Source: Rhodospirillaceae bacterium
Lineage (GTDB): Bacteria > Pseudomonadota > Alphaproteobacteria > MPNO01 > UBA2964
Direction of reading: 5' to 3'
DNA length: 64,000 bases
Assembly: GCA_002720855.1 (NCBI GenBank)
Contig: PBIN01000003.1
Span: 1 to 64,000, forward strand
Shown: one piece after another, positions 32,086-40,262 of the stretch
Layout of the letters: every line of letters begins with the position of its first letter
Numbering within the stretch: position 1 is the first letter of the stretch
Notes under the pieces: generated by a model
Database searches by the model: none
What the model was told of the DNA's origin: nothing
Seen by the model: the letters and a program-made list of their open reading frames with translations, nothing else
Made by a program: the position numbers and the translations under genes

Positions 32086-32921
32086 CGGATCGGTCGACTG
32101 CCCCCAGTTTCGTCCTCCTTACGTCGGGAGGAATAGATGGGCGACGCGTTGCCAGCATCTTGCATCGTTCCGGTATCCTCTACGACCTCGTTTTGATTGC
32201 GCATCCTCGACGCAAGAAAGGACGAAGATCGTTCCTGAGCTATCTACCGATTTGGATTCGGGATCATCTGGCGGGCTTTTATCTATTGAGACGTCTCCGT
32301 CAGAGAAAATTCCCTTCGTATCCCGTGAGGGGAAAGTTCTGTGGGCGAGTGAATAGCCGTCGGCTAAAAAATTATCTTTCCGATCTAGCTCCCGACTACA
32401 TAATTATGATGGGCGGCGGTATTTTGGATGACGAAACGATCCAAATGGCAACCCAAGGTGTGTTGAATGTTCACCCGGCGCTCTTGCCTTGGGTACGGGG
32501 CGTCGGTGTACTTTTGCATTCGGTCGCAAGACAAATTCCGTTGGGGGCGACGGGGCATTTTATCGACCCCGGTATCGATACCGGGGCCATCATAGCACGG
32601 TATAAACTCCCCGTTTTAGCAGACGAACAGTTAGGTCAAATAAAAAAGAAATCACAACGCCTTTGTTGCGCAATCATGATTGATTTGGTTAGGCAGGCAC
32701 ATGAAGGGTTTATACTAAAAGGCGAGCCACAGACCGAGAAACATGATCTTTGCACGACGATGCCAACCGAGGATAAACAGCGAATTACCGAATGCATCAA
32801 AAATGGTGAAGCAGCCCGTCTATATACCGCTGATTTCAAAGGTGGAACTGAGAAGATCGAAGACGGAACGACTCTACTCGAACAATATGCCAACTTTTTG
32901 GACGACGAGACTTCGGTTTAA
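32073..32921 (+). CDS. Formyltransferase-family protein (methionyl-tRNA formyltransferase-like fold)
   Basis: This 282-residue protein carries the formyltransferase core: PDYIIMMGGGILDDETIQ, VLNVHPALLPWVRG with the catalytic Asn and His, and FIDPGIDTGAII with the catalytic Asp. Such enzymes transfer formyl from 10-formyl-THF, often to amino sugars. I start at ATG 32073, with GAGAGGAA just before it, inside the previous gene (13-base overlap). Pairing with a deacetylase-like gene fits a deacetylation then formylation of an amino sugar; that is inference. It is part of the AT-richer cargo. Confidence 0.72.
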   Translation: MANVTDRSTAPSFVLLTSGGIDGRRVASILHRSGILYDLVLIAHPRRKKGRRSFLSYLPIWIRDHLAGFYLLRRLRQRKFPSYPVRGKFCGRVNSRRLKNYLSDLAPDYIIMMGGGILDDETIQMATQGVLNVHPALLPWVRGVGVLLHSVARQIPLGATGHFIDPGIDTGAIIARYKLPVLADEQLGQIKKKSQRLCCAIMIDLVRQAHEGFILKGEPQTEKHDLCTTMPTEDKQRITECIKNGEAARLYTADFKGGTEKIEDGTTLLEQYANFLDDETSV

Positions 32922-32961
32922 CAACTAATCTGCTGTGAAAAGGATTGATAACTTACCCATG

Positions 32962-33037
32962 CTTCTTCTCTCGAAATGTCCGAGGCCCGGTCGATAACTC
33001 TTTTTGTCGAGGAACTGACTCCTACCCTGCTATCAGC
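32962..33037 (-). pseudogene. Remnant of the 3' end of a hydroxycinnamoyl-CoA hydratase-like gene
   Basis: This 76-base stretch is about 78% identical to 34190-34265, the 3' end of the intact hydratase/lyase gene, in the same orientation. On the minus strand it still reads SQFLDKKSYRPGLGHFERR, against SQFLDEKSYRPGLGHFERR in the complete protein. Many differences are silent, so the source was a functional homologue and not random decay. The rest of that gene is absent. It directly precedes the damaged tRNA-Thr copy. Confidence 0.75.
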
Positions 33038-33044
33038 ATTCGGA

Positions 33045-33120
33045 GCCAGCTTAGTTCAGTTCGTAGAGCACCTGATTTGTAATCAGGGGGTCGGAGGTTC
33101 AAGTCCTCTAGCCGGCACCA
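33045..33120 (+). pseudogene. Damaged second copy of tRNA-Thr (UGU)
   Basis: This 76-base copy is identical to the intact tRNA-Thr from about base 21 (GTAGAGCACC) to the CCA and a further 6 bases (TTTTC-type flank). The 5' 20 bases differ at several places. Acceptor pair 4-69 becomes A-C, the D stem has a G-T wobble, and the D-loop GG is changed to CG, losing an invariant G. It is therefore probably not a working tRNA. The pattern fits an attachment-site-like duplication of a tRNA 3' part. Confidence 0.7.
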
Positions 33121-33285
33121 TTTTCGAAACCGTCGCTGAAAGCGGCGAAAGTTCGAAAAACCCCCCGGACGGTTCCAAATTAATGCGTGCCAGCTTGAAA
33201 TTAGTTTAAGCGGGCGCAAAACTGTTTTCATAGAAAAGATCGTGCCACTATGGCGCTCGTTGACAAAATTTTTAGGGTGGTCGGT

Positions 33286-34098
33286 ATGGCGGACGCAGTT
33301 ACTTCGATAAAGACGTATTACGGTTCGAACGATATCGTCGGCAGGATTCTGAGCGCCCTGAAGGATGCGGGGCACGACGTTGAAAACTTGACGGCAGAGA
33401 CGCTCAATCTGGCGGACCAGATACATGGCGGCGGTCTCAATTCGACAATCACACTCGCGGAACTCGCCGGTGTATCGAAGGGGTCACATGTGCTGGATGC
33501 CGGGTGCGGCGTTGGATGCGGGGCGCGTTATCTGGCTCACCACTTCAATTGCCAGGTGGAGGCCGTAGACCTGACGCCGGAATTTGTCGAGGCCGCGGCG
33601 CAACTCAATACGCTGTGTGGTCTGCAGGATGCTATTACCGTCAGTCAGGGAAGCGTTACGGATTTACGTTTTGAAGATGGTTGCTTTGATTTGGTGTGGT
33701 CCCAGAACGTCACCATGAACGTCGAAGACAAGACAAGCATGTTTTCGGAAGTCTTTCGTGTCCTGAAGCCCGGCGGTCGATTTACGTTCAGCCATGCCGC
33801 TAACGGTCCGAATGGTGAGCCGTACTATCCGTTAGGATGGGCCGCGGATCCGTCTTTCAGCTTCATGGAAACGCCTGAAATTATTCTCGAACTGCTTGAT
33901 ACCGCTGGGTTCAAGATTGTCGAGAACCAGACCGAAGGTCGTACGCCGGGAAGCAGCCGGGGGCGTTCGAGTAGTGAAATGGACGGCGTGGCGATCATTA
34001 TGGGCGCCGATTCAGCCCTGCGCCGGGCAAATGGTGTGCGCTCGGGCGAGGAAGGCCGGATCGTCGGTATGATGGTGGTCGCGGAGCGTCCTCAATAG
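33286..34098 (+). CDS. SAM-dependent methyltransferase (class I)
   Basis: This 270-residue protein has motif I VLDAGCGVGCGARYLA, an acidic residue in VEAVDLTPEFVEAAA, motif II FDLVWSQNVTMNVED, and RVLKPGGRFTFSHA. It resembles the glycine/sarcosine and ubiquinone-type small-molecule methyltransferases. I prefer the ATG at 33286 because family similarity starts there and AGGGTGG lies upstream; an in-frame ATG at 33250 exists. It lies alone between the damaged tRNA-Thr and a third tRNA-like remnant, and is GC-rich, unlike the other cargo. Confidence 0.8.
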   Translation: MADAVTSIKTYYGSNDIVGRILSALKDAGHDVENLTAETLNLADQIHGGGLNSTITLAELAGVSKGSHVLDAGCGVGCGARYLAHHFNCQVEAVDLTPEFVEAAAQLNTLCGLQDAITVSQGSVTDLRFEDGCFDLVWSQNVTMNVEDKTSMFSEVFRVLKPGGRFTFSHAANGPNGEPYYPLGWAADPSFSFMETPEIILELLDTAGFKIVENQTEGRTPGSSRGRSSSEMDGVAIIMGADSALRRANGVRSGEEGRIVGMMVVAERPQ

Positions 34099-34131
34099 TC
34101 ACGGAAGATTTTAGGCTCGTAGGCTAACGCG

Positions 34132-34162
34132 TTTTCGAGACTCCTTAGTCGACACCATTCTC
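34132..34162 (+). repeat. Third, decayed tRNA-Thr 3'-end remnant
   Basis: The stretch from the T-loop-like TTTTCGAGA through TTAGTCGACACCATTCTC aligns with the tRNA-Thr 3' end and flank (TCTAGCCGGCACCATTTTC), at about 15 of the last 22 bases, nearly all changes being transitions. It sits just before the 3' end of the complete hydratase/lyase gene, exactly as copy two lies beside the remnant of that gene. It is short, so chance similarity cannot be excluded. Confidence 0.5.
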
Positions 34163-34179
34163 AACGACAATGCCTTGGG

Positions 34180-35091
34180 TTACCCCTTATTTCTTCTCTC
34201 AAAGTGGCCAAGGCCGGGACGATAGCTCTTCTCGTCGAGGAACTGGCTCATCCCCTGCCCTCGGCTGTCTTCTTTGTCGATGTATTTAAGGGCGTCGCTC
34301 TTGGCGTTGAGATAATCGGCAGCTTCGGGTTCATTCATATAGCGAACCGAACGGATGGCTTCCTTGGTGTATTTCACCGCTGCTGGACTCTTTTGCTGCA
34401 TGAGGCGTGCAAGCTTCATCACTTCCGATTTCAGCTTGCCGGCAGGCACCGATTTATTGACGAGACCGATTTCCATCGCGCGCTTGCCCTTAAAAGGTTC
34501 GCCCGTCGTCGCGTAATAAATCGCATCACGCATATTCATAACCTGGCCGACATTCCAGCTCACAATCCCGCCTGGAATAATCCCCCAGTTCACTTCCGAC
34601 AAACCAAACACGGCACTGTTTGAGGCGATCGCAAAATCGCAGGCACAGACCTGCGTAAAGGCGCCGCCAAAGCAAAAACCGTTGACCATGGCGATTGTCG
34701 GTTTCGGGAACTTGGAGAGTTTTTGCCAACGCCAGTCATTTGAAGCCCGACGTGCTTTTGCCCGTGCTGCGGGATCGTCTGCTGTGCCCCGGAAGTAGAG
34801 ACGGATATCCTGGCCGGCGCAAAACGCTTTGCCTGCGCCGGTCAGCACGAGAACGTCGGTGTACGGATCAATTGAAAGGTGATCGATGGCATCGTTCATA
34901 TCAAGGTGAAGTTGCGGGCTCATTGCGTTCCGCTTCTCCGGCCGATTCATGATCAAAAAGGTAATACCCTTGTCGCGCTCAATTTTGACGGTTTCAAAAA
35001 CAGGGTCTTTGATATTGGGCGCCGCCTTTCGGCGCGCTGTTTTCTTTACTGCCCTTTTCGCCGATTTCTTCGCCGCTTTTCTGGCCGCCAT
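34180..35091 (-). CDS. Hydroxycinnamoyl-CoA hydratase/lyase-like crotonase
   Basis: This crotonase-fold enzyme is closest in motifs to feruloyl-CoA hydratase/lyase, which turns feruloyl- or coumaroyl-CoA into vanillin-type aldehydes and acetyl-CoA. The evidence is KPTIAMVNGFCFGGAFTQV, ACDFAIAS, FGLSEVNWGIIPGG, and a C terminus QGMSQFLDEKSYRPGLGHF. I start at ATG 35091 with GGGAG 8 bases upstream, giving 303 residues. A Lys/Ala/Arg-rich extension (about residues 4-25) precedes the domain and is unusual. The gene for a feruloyl-CoA synthetase is not in the window. Ordinary enoyl-CoA hydratase activity is the alternative. Confidence 0.75.
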   Translation of the reverse strand: MAARKAAKKSAKRAVKKTARRKAAPNIKDPVFETVKIERDKGITFLIMNRPEKRNAMSPQLHLDMNDAIDHLSIDPYTDVLVLTGAGKAFCAGQDIRLYFRGTADDPAARAKARRASNDWRWQKLSKFPKPTIAMVNGFCFGGAFTQVCACDFAIASNSAVFGLSEVNWGIIPGGIVSWNVGQVMNMRDAIYYATTGEPFKGKRAMEIGLVNKSVPAGKLKSEVMKLARLMQQKSPAAVKYTKEAIRSVRYMNEPEAADYLNAKSDALKYIDKEDSRGQGMSQFLDEKSYRPGLGHFERRNKG

Positions 35092-35095
35092 GATG

Positions 35096-35359
35096 TCATC
35101 TCCCAAATACAGAAATTAAATTCGAGCGATTGTCGACAATTTCATCGGCGGAAACAATGCGACGCAATAAAATTGTTATCGGAAAACCTGCTTCAGCCTG
35201 ATCGTTGCCGACTTTTTGCCTGACTACTTCAACGACAACGCTCGGCGCAGGTCTGGTGCCGCGTTTTTGTTGAGCAGAAACCTCAGCAATCGCCGTTACC
35301 GCTATGCTGCAGGTTACAATCGCCAGAAAATATTTAGATTTTAGTTGCCACATTGACAT
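35096..35359 (-). CDS. Small secreted protein, possibly a truncated efflux-pump adaptor
   Basis: The 87-residue frame begins with a clear Sec signal peptide (about 1-30, ending VSAQQ). It continues with APSVVVEVVRQKVG, which resembles the mature start of HlyD/RND membrane fusion proteins, then stops. Full adaptors are over 350 residues, so this is either a remnant or a real small periplasmic protein. Its TGA lies in the ribosome-site region of the hydratase gene, 2 bases before that ATG. I do not recognise a function. Confidence 0.4.
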   Translation of the reverse strand: MSMWQLKSKYFLAIVTCSIAVTAIAEVSAQQKRGTRPAPSVVVEVVRQKVGNDQAEAGFPITILLRRIVSADEIVDNRSNLISVFGR

Positions 35360-35624
35360 ACCCCGATTTTAAAAATCTGTTTGGTCTCGCAATACCGCAA
35401 TACATACCTCACCGCAGGGTATACGTTCGGCGGTCCGCAAACCGATATTGAATAAACCGAAAGAGGCAACAACCTGAAAAGAGGATTGCACCTGTAACTC
35501 ATAGATGAATATACCGTTGGCTACTTGATTTTTTATGTCAACCGAATTCATGGTTTCCGGGCCGATTGCCGATCCTAAAACATAAGATAAACTGGCTTTC
35601 GATCACTTCTTCGGAGCGCGCACC
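35360..35624 (+). other. Intergenic region with no clear gene
   Basis: Between the small secreted-protein gene and the divergent molybdenum hydroxylase gene I see no credible coding region; a 60-codon minus-strand frame (35369-35551) has no recognisable pattern. I see no good promoter boxes or repeats. It presumably carries both divergent promoters. Confidence 0.4.
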
Positions 35625-37943
35625 ATGACCCGCTACTCGATTAGCCAGCCTGTCACACAGGTTGAAGCACCCCGCCTCCTCAAAGGCGAAGGCCGTTATA
35701 CAGACGATGTAAAACTGCCGTTTGAATGTCATGCGGTGTTTCTGCGCTCCCCGCATGCGCATGCGAAGATTGTTTCTATCGATACCAAAGACGCCAAACA
35801 GCGACCAGGAGTCATCGACGTTCTAACGGGTGAAGACGTCGCGGACGACAACATCGGTTATGTCGCGGGAAATGCACCCCCAAAACGCAGCGATGGCCGA
35901 CCGGGCTTCCGCCCGCCACGCGAGCCTATAACCCGAGACAGGGTGATGCATGTCGGCCAGCTGGTCGCGATGGTAATTGCGGAAACGATTAACCAGGCCA
36001 AGGATGCCGCCGAAGCCATCGATATCGAATATGAGATTCTGCAACCACAAATCGATCCTGTTTTGAGCAGCCAACCAGATGCGGACCAGTTTTGGGATGG
36101 CTGTGAAAACAATGAATCCTTTATCTCCGAAAGAGGGGATGCAAAGGCTACGGAGGTTGCTCTCAACGCTGCCCCTCATGTCGTCAAGGACACAATGAAT
36201 GTGACGCGTGTAACTGCCAATACAATGGAACCACGTGCCGTCGTCGCAAGTTACGACCCCGGACAGGACCATTATACCGTCTATGCGTGCCAGCAGCGTC
36301 CGTTCGTATGGCGAAACATGATGACCAAGAAGATGTTCGACATCGAAGAAAATCAGATGACGGTAATTGCGGGAGATGTCGGAGGGTCTTTCGGCATGAA
36401 AGGTGGACTTTATCCCGAAGTACCACTCACCGCATGGGCGGCAAGACGTGTCGGCCGTCCGGTCAAGTGGGTGTGTGAACGCAGTGAAGGTCACGTCGCG
36501 GACGATCAGGCGCGTGATGTCCTCTTCGACGCAGAGCTTGGATTCGATGACGACGGCAAGTTTCTCGCCTATCGTGCGCGAGCGCATGCAAATGTCGGGG
36601 CCTTTCTATCGATGAACGGTTTTGGTACCCCCAATGGCGCGGCGAGCTATCTCTGCAGCACCTACGACATGCCGACCGTGCACGGATATTCCACAGCAAC
36701 GCTAACCAATACCGTTCCGATGGCGAATTATCGTGGACCGTCCGGGACCCCCGGCAGTTATGTCCAGGAACGCCTGATCGACCTCGCGGCCAAAGAACTT
36801 GATCTCGACCCCTCTGAAATCAGGCGCCGGAATTACATCCCTGCAGATGCGATGCCCGCAAAACTTCCCAATGGTGACACCTACGATTGTGGTGAGTTCG
36901 AAGTCGTTATGGATAAATGCCTTGAGCTGGCAGAGTATGACACAATCGCTGAACGCCGTGCTGAATCCCAAAGGCGGGGAAAGCTCTACGGTGTCGGCGT
37001 TTCTTCAAGTGTGGACCCGTCAGGCAGTCCGGCCCCTGAAGCTGCTCAACTTCGTTTTGACCCGGGCGGCACAGTGACCGTCATGACGGCGTCAACCGCT
37101 GGCGGCCAGAGCCACGCCACGATTTACACACAAATTGTTTCTGAGACCTTGGGCATTGATGCCGAGAAAATTCGAGTTGTCGAGGGCGATACCAGCAAGC
37201 ACAGCTTTGGGTCCGGTACAGGTGCAGCGCGAACCGCAACGATCTGCGGAAGTGTAGTCCTTATGGCCGCCGAAAAGACCCGCGAGAAAGCTCGAAAGAT
37301 TGCCGCACATATGATGGAAGCAGCCGACGACGATATCGAATTCGACTGTGGGGAATTCAAAGTTGCCGGCACTGACCGCAGCGTTACGCTCGCCGATGTC
37401 GTCGATGTCGCGTTTGAACCCAAGAAAGTACCGCCGGGAATGGAGTTCGGTTTGTATGAAACAGCGAGTTGGTCACCGGAGACAACCAACATCCCGAACA
37501 CCTATCACGTCTGTGAAATCGAGATCGATCCGGACACCGGGACCAGTCAGCTTGTCCGATATTCAGCAGTGCATGATGTCGGCGTCGAATTAAACCCGAT
37601 TTTGGTCGACGGACAGGTGGTCGGCGGAATAGCCCAGGGAGTCGGCCAGGCATTGATGGAAGAAATGATTTATGACACCGACGGTCAGGTGATTACCGGT
37701 TCCTTCATGGACTACTGCATGCCACGCGCGTCAGATTTCTGCGAATTCAAACTGGATCGGCACCCGGTCCCGACCGCAACCAATCCACTTGGCGTAAAAG
37801 GCGCAGGTGAAGGTGGTACGGTTGGCGCGCTCGCGGCCGTGATGAATGCGATAAACGATGCACTTGAGCCCCTTGGTGTGCGAAACCTGGGCATGCCTGC
37901 GACGCCTGAACGGGTCTGGAAAGCTATTCAGGAAGTAAGTTGA
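35625..37943 (+). CDS. Molybdenum hydroxylase large subunit (xanthine dehydrogenase family)
   Basis: This is a 772-residue molybdopterin-binding subunit. The sequence begins SQPVTQVEAPRLLKGEGRYT, and has GGSFGMKGG, the loop MANYRGPSGTPGSYVQE, GTGAARTATICGS, and the active-site Glu motif KGAGEGGTVGAL. The Cys-containing AYxCSFR loop of form I CO dehydrogenase is absent, so CO oxidation is unlikely. These enzymes hydroxylate aromatic N-heterocycles, aldehydes or acyl-CoA. The usual FAD and 2x[2Fe-2S] subunits are not adjacent. It is convergent with an MFS gene. Confidence 0.87.
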   Translation: MTRYSISQPVTQVEAPRLLKGEGRYTDDVKLPFECHAVFLRSPHAHAKIVSIDTKDAKQRPGVIDVLTGEDVADDNIGYVAGNAPPKRSDGRPGFRPPREPITRDRVMHVGQLVAMVIAETINQAKDAAEAIDIEYEILQPQIDPVLSSQPDADQFWDGCENNESFISERGDAKATEVALNAAPHVVKDTMNVTRVTANTMEPRAVVASYDPGQDHYTVYACQQRPFVWRNMMTKKMFDIEENQMTVIAGDVGGSFGMKGGLYPEVPLTAWAARRVGRPVKWVCERSEGHVADDQARDVLFDAELGFDDDGKFLAYRARAHANVGAFLSMNGFGTPNGAASYLCSTYDMPTVHGYSTATLTNTVPMANYRGPSGTPGSYVQERLIDLAAKELDLDPSEIRRRNYIPADAMPAKLPNGDTYDCGEFEVVMDKCLELAEYDTIAERRAESQRRGKLYGVGVSSSVDPSGSPAPEAAQLRFDPGGTVTVMTASTAGGQSHATIYTQIVSETLGIDAEKIRVVEGDTSKHSFGSGTGAARTATICGSVVLMAAEKTREKARKIAAHMMEAADDDIEFDCGEFKVAGTDRSVTLADVVDVAFEPKKVPPGMEFGLYETASWSPETTNIPNTYHVCEIEIDPDTGTSQLVRYSAVHDVGVELNPILVDGQVVGGIAQGVGQALMEEMIYDTDGQVITGSFMDYCMPRASDFCEFKLDRHPVPTATNPLGVKGAGEGGTVGALAAVMNAINDALEPLGVRNLGMPATPERVWKAIQEVS

Positions 37944-39185
37944 TTAGGCCCGGACAAGTTTCCCAGGCAGTACTGTCCGCAGGCGGTAGATTAAATACAA
38001 TACCAGAATGACATTTGCGGCATTAAAGGCCGCACCGATAAGATAGGGCGTTGTGTAAGCACCGGTGACATCGAATAAATACCCACCGAGCCACCCTCCA
38101 AAACCCATTGCTACGGCGCCAACAAAGAAAACAACGCCTGTATGTTTGCCGATCTCCATGATTGGCATATGGTCGCGGATCGCAACGGCGTAGACAGGAA
38201 ACAGGCCGCCATAGCCGAGGCCAAATAAGGCCGCAACGACATAGAGCGCCCAAAGTTCATGCGTCACTGTGAATACCGTCAGCATTACCGCCTGCGCACT
38301 TGAAAAAATAAGCAACGCGCGCATTCCACCCCACCGATCCGCCAAGACCCCGAGTAACAAAGCGCGGCTAAGAAAAGCGCATAAAAGCATTACTGCCTGT
38401 ACCTCCACGGCACTTTGAATTGGGTGGCCGCGATCAGTTACGAATGAAACAAGATGTCCCAGAGGTAATGCCATAGCGACACAACAACCGAAAATCGCAA
38501 AACATAACCCGATCTGTAATCGACCATGTGTGATTGGCAATGGCGGTTCTTCTCTTTTTGAACCGTCAGCGTTCACAGCTCGGGGAGCAGATTTGGGCGG
38601 GGGCGGCTTGTGATAAACGATTAGACAAAGCGGAAACATCACACAGAGCGAAAATACGCCATACCAAAAGAACATATCGCGCCAGCCAATTTCGGTCATC
38701 ACGTATCCAAATACCGGCAACCAAACGATACCAGCAAGAGCCTGCCCGCTTGAGACAATCCCAACCGCCCGACCACGGTGTTCAGAATACCATCGCCCAA
38801 TATTAGCGAGTGCCGGAGCCGCCAACGCCCCCTGCCCCGAAAGGCCAAACATAACGACATAAATTGTATAGAGCTGCCAGGCTTCACTTATGCCCGAAAC
38901 CAGCATGCCACCCGCGCTTACCATCACAGAAGCCAACAACGCCGGCGCTCCGAAGCCAACTCTGTCCACGATGCGGCCCATGATCAGACCACCAAATCCT
39001 GAACCTACAAATTGTAGGGCAAATGCCAGTGACGGTACTTCGCGGGGCCAGCCGAACTCGGTCGCCATTTCTTTCAGGGCAACGACAATCATGAACATGC
39101 CACCACCGGTTACAAACAGCATTGATACGGAACCAATAAGAACAAGTGTGCGGCGGTGCGGGAATTGAGGGTCTATTTCAGACAT
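37944..39185 (-). CDS. MFS transporter, oxalate/formate-antiporter-like
   Basis: This 413-residue membrane protein has about 12 hydrophobic helices and the MFS loop GRIVDRVGFGAPALLAS between helices 2 and 3. The N-terminal half (FVTGGGMFMIVVALKEMATEF) resembles monocarboxylate/oxalate porters. I start at ATG 39185, since the membrane domain follows directly; a longer frame to 39248 lacks support. It stops directly beside the molybdenum hydroxylase gene, so import of its substrate is plausible but unproven. Confidence 0.83.
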   Translation of the reverse strand: MSEIDPQFPHRRTLVLIGSVSMLFVTGGGMFMIVVALKEMATEFGWPREVPSLAFALQFVGSGFGGLIMGRIVDRVGFGAPALLASVMVSAGGMLVSGISEAWQLYTIYVVMFGLSGQGALAAPALANIGRWYSEHRGRAVGIVSSGQALAGIVWLPVFGYVMTEIGWRDMFFWYGVFSLCVMFPLCLIVYHKPPPPKSAPRAVNADGSKREEPPLPITHGRLQIGLCFAIFGCCVAMALPLGHLVSFVTDRGHPIQSAVEVQAVMLLCAFLSRALLLGVLADRWGGMRALLIFSSAQAVMLTVFTVTHELWALYVVAALFGLGYGGLFPVYAVAIRDHMPIMEIGKHTGVVFFVGAVAMGFGGWLGGYLFDVTGAYTTPYLIGAAFNAANVILVLYLIYRLRTVLPGKLVRA

Positions 39186-39343
39186 TCTGCACAATTTAAG
39201 AAGAGTCGAATTCGGCAGCAGGCAGTGTGCCCTGTTCAGCCGAGTCAAACCAGAGAGTAACGCAAATTGGTTTGTGCTCTTGACCGGCTAATAAGGACAC
39301 GCGACAAACACTGCAACAGAAACAAATGCAAAGGGAGGCTAAT

Positions 39344-40198
39344 ATGCCTATCGGACCGGACGAAAATACGCCAAGCCGCAATCGCCTGGAAGGCAAAGTC
39401 GCTATCGTCACAGGCGCTGGCTCTATCGGTGAAGGTTGGGGTAACGGCAAAGCAGCCGCCTATGTATACGGCAAAGAAGGCGCCAAGACATTTTGCGTCG
39501 ATTTTCGCATCGAAGCAGCCGAAGAAACCGTCAAAATAATTGAAGATGCCGGTGGTGAGGCGATGGCCTTCTCGGCAGATGTGACTGACGAAGATGCGGT
39601 TCAGGCGATGGTCGATGCCTGCATGGAAGCCTGGGGCCGGGTCGATATTCTTCATAACAATGTCGGTGGCCAAGGGGTGGGACGAAGCCTCGATACGATT
39701 ACGGTCCCTGACTGGGAAGACACCTTTGCCCGCAACGTTACATCGGCGATGCTGACCTGTAGGGCGGTGGTTCCTATTATGGAGAAACAGGGTGACGGTT
39801 CTATTATCAATATTTCGTCCATTGCGGGATTACGTCATCTAAATGCCAATACGGCGGTTTATTCCTCCACCAAGGGGGCGATGATCGAATTCACGAAGAA
39901 TATCGCAATTCAGCATGCTCGCTCCGGCATTCGGGCCAACTGCATCTGCCCGGGTTATATCGACACACCTTTCATTCGGCGGCTGGTCAACGGCAAACCT
40001 TCATACACCTACAAAGGATATACGTCGGCGGAAGAATATGCCGCGGCGCGTAACGAAATAATTCCGTCTGGACGTATGGGAACCGGATTTGACGTCGCCT
40101 ATGCTGCTCTGTTTCTCGCGTCAGACGAGTCGACCCATGTAACGGGCACACATTTCCCTGTCGATGGCGGTGTCACACAAACCTGTCCGGGCGTTTAA
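39344..40198 (+). CDS. Short-chain dehydrogenase/reductase
   Basis: The 284-residue SDR has the cofactor motif VTGAGSIGEGWGNGKAAA, NNVGG in place of NNAG, the catalytic Ser in INISSIAG, and YSSTKGA. Its glycine motif is extended, with extra residues between the second and third Gly. A GGGAGG ribosome site lies 6 bases before the ATG at 39344. It is followed by a strong terminator and is divergent from the MFS gene. Confidence 0.88.
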   Translation: MPIGPDENTPSRNRLEGKVAIVTGAGSIGEGWGNGKAAAYVYGKEGAKTFCVDFRIEAAEETVKIIEDAGGEAMAFSADVTDEDAVQAMVDACMEAWGRVDILHNNVGGQGVGRSLDTITVPDWEDTFARNVTSAMLTCRAVVPIMEKQGDGSIINISSIAGLRHLNANTAVYSSTKGAMIEFTKNIAIQHARSGIRANCICPGYIDTPFIRRLVNGKPSYTYKGYTSAEEYAAARNEIIPSGRMGTGFDVAYAALFLASDESTHVTGTHFPVDGGVTQTCPGV

Positions 40199-40216
40199 CA
40201 AATACTGAGAATCAAT

Positions 40217-40247
40217 AAAGGGCCGGCAAAACCGGCCCTTTATTTTG
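40217..40247. terminator. Bidirectional terminator between convergent genes
   Basis: A perfect 10-base stem AAAGGGCCGG/CCGGCCCTTT with a 5-base loop is followed by ATTTTG on the plus strand and preceded by ATCAAT on the other. It lies between the SDR stop (40198) and the convergent cupin gene stop (40263), so it can end both transcripts. Confidence 0.85.
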
Positions 40248-40262
40248 TGCTTCAAATGCTGA

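Noticed and set aside
35369-35551. 60-codon minus-strand frame in the gap before the molybdenum hydroxylase
   Set aside because: No similarity, no ribosome site and no signal peptide; left as intergenic.
35625-37943. Form I carbon monoxide dehydrogenase large subunit
   Set aside because: The Cys-bearing active-site loop of CoxL is not present; the loop reads YRGPSGTPG. Same conclusion for the fused enzyme at 42513-45482.
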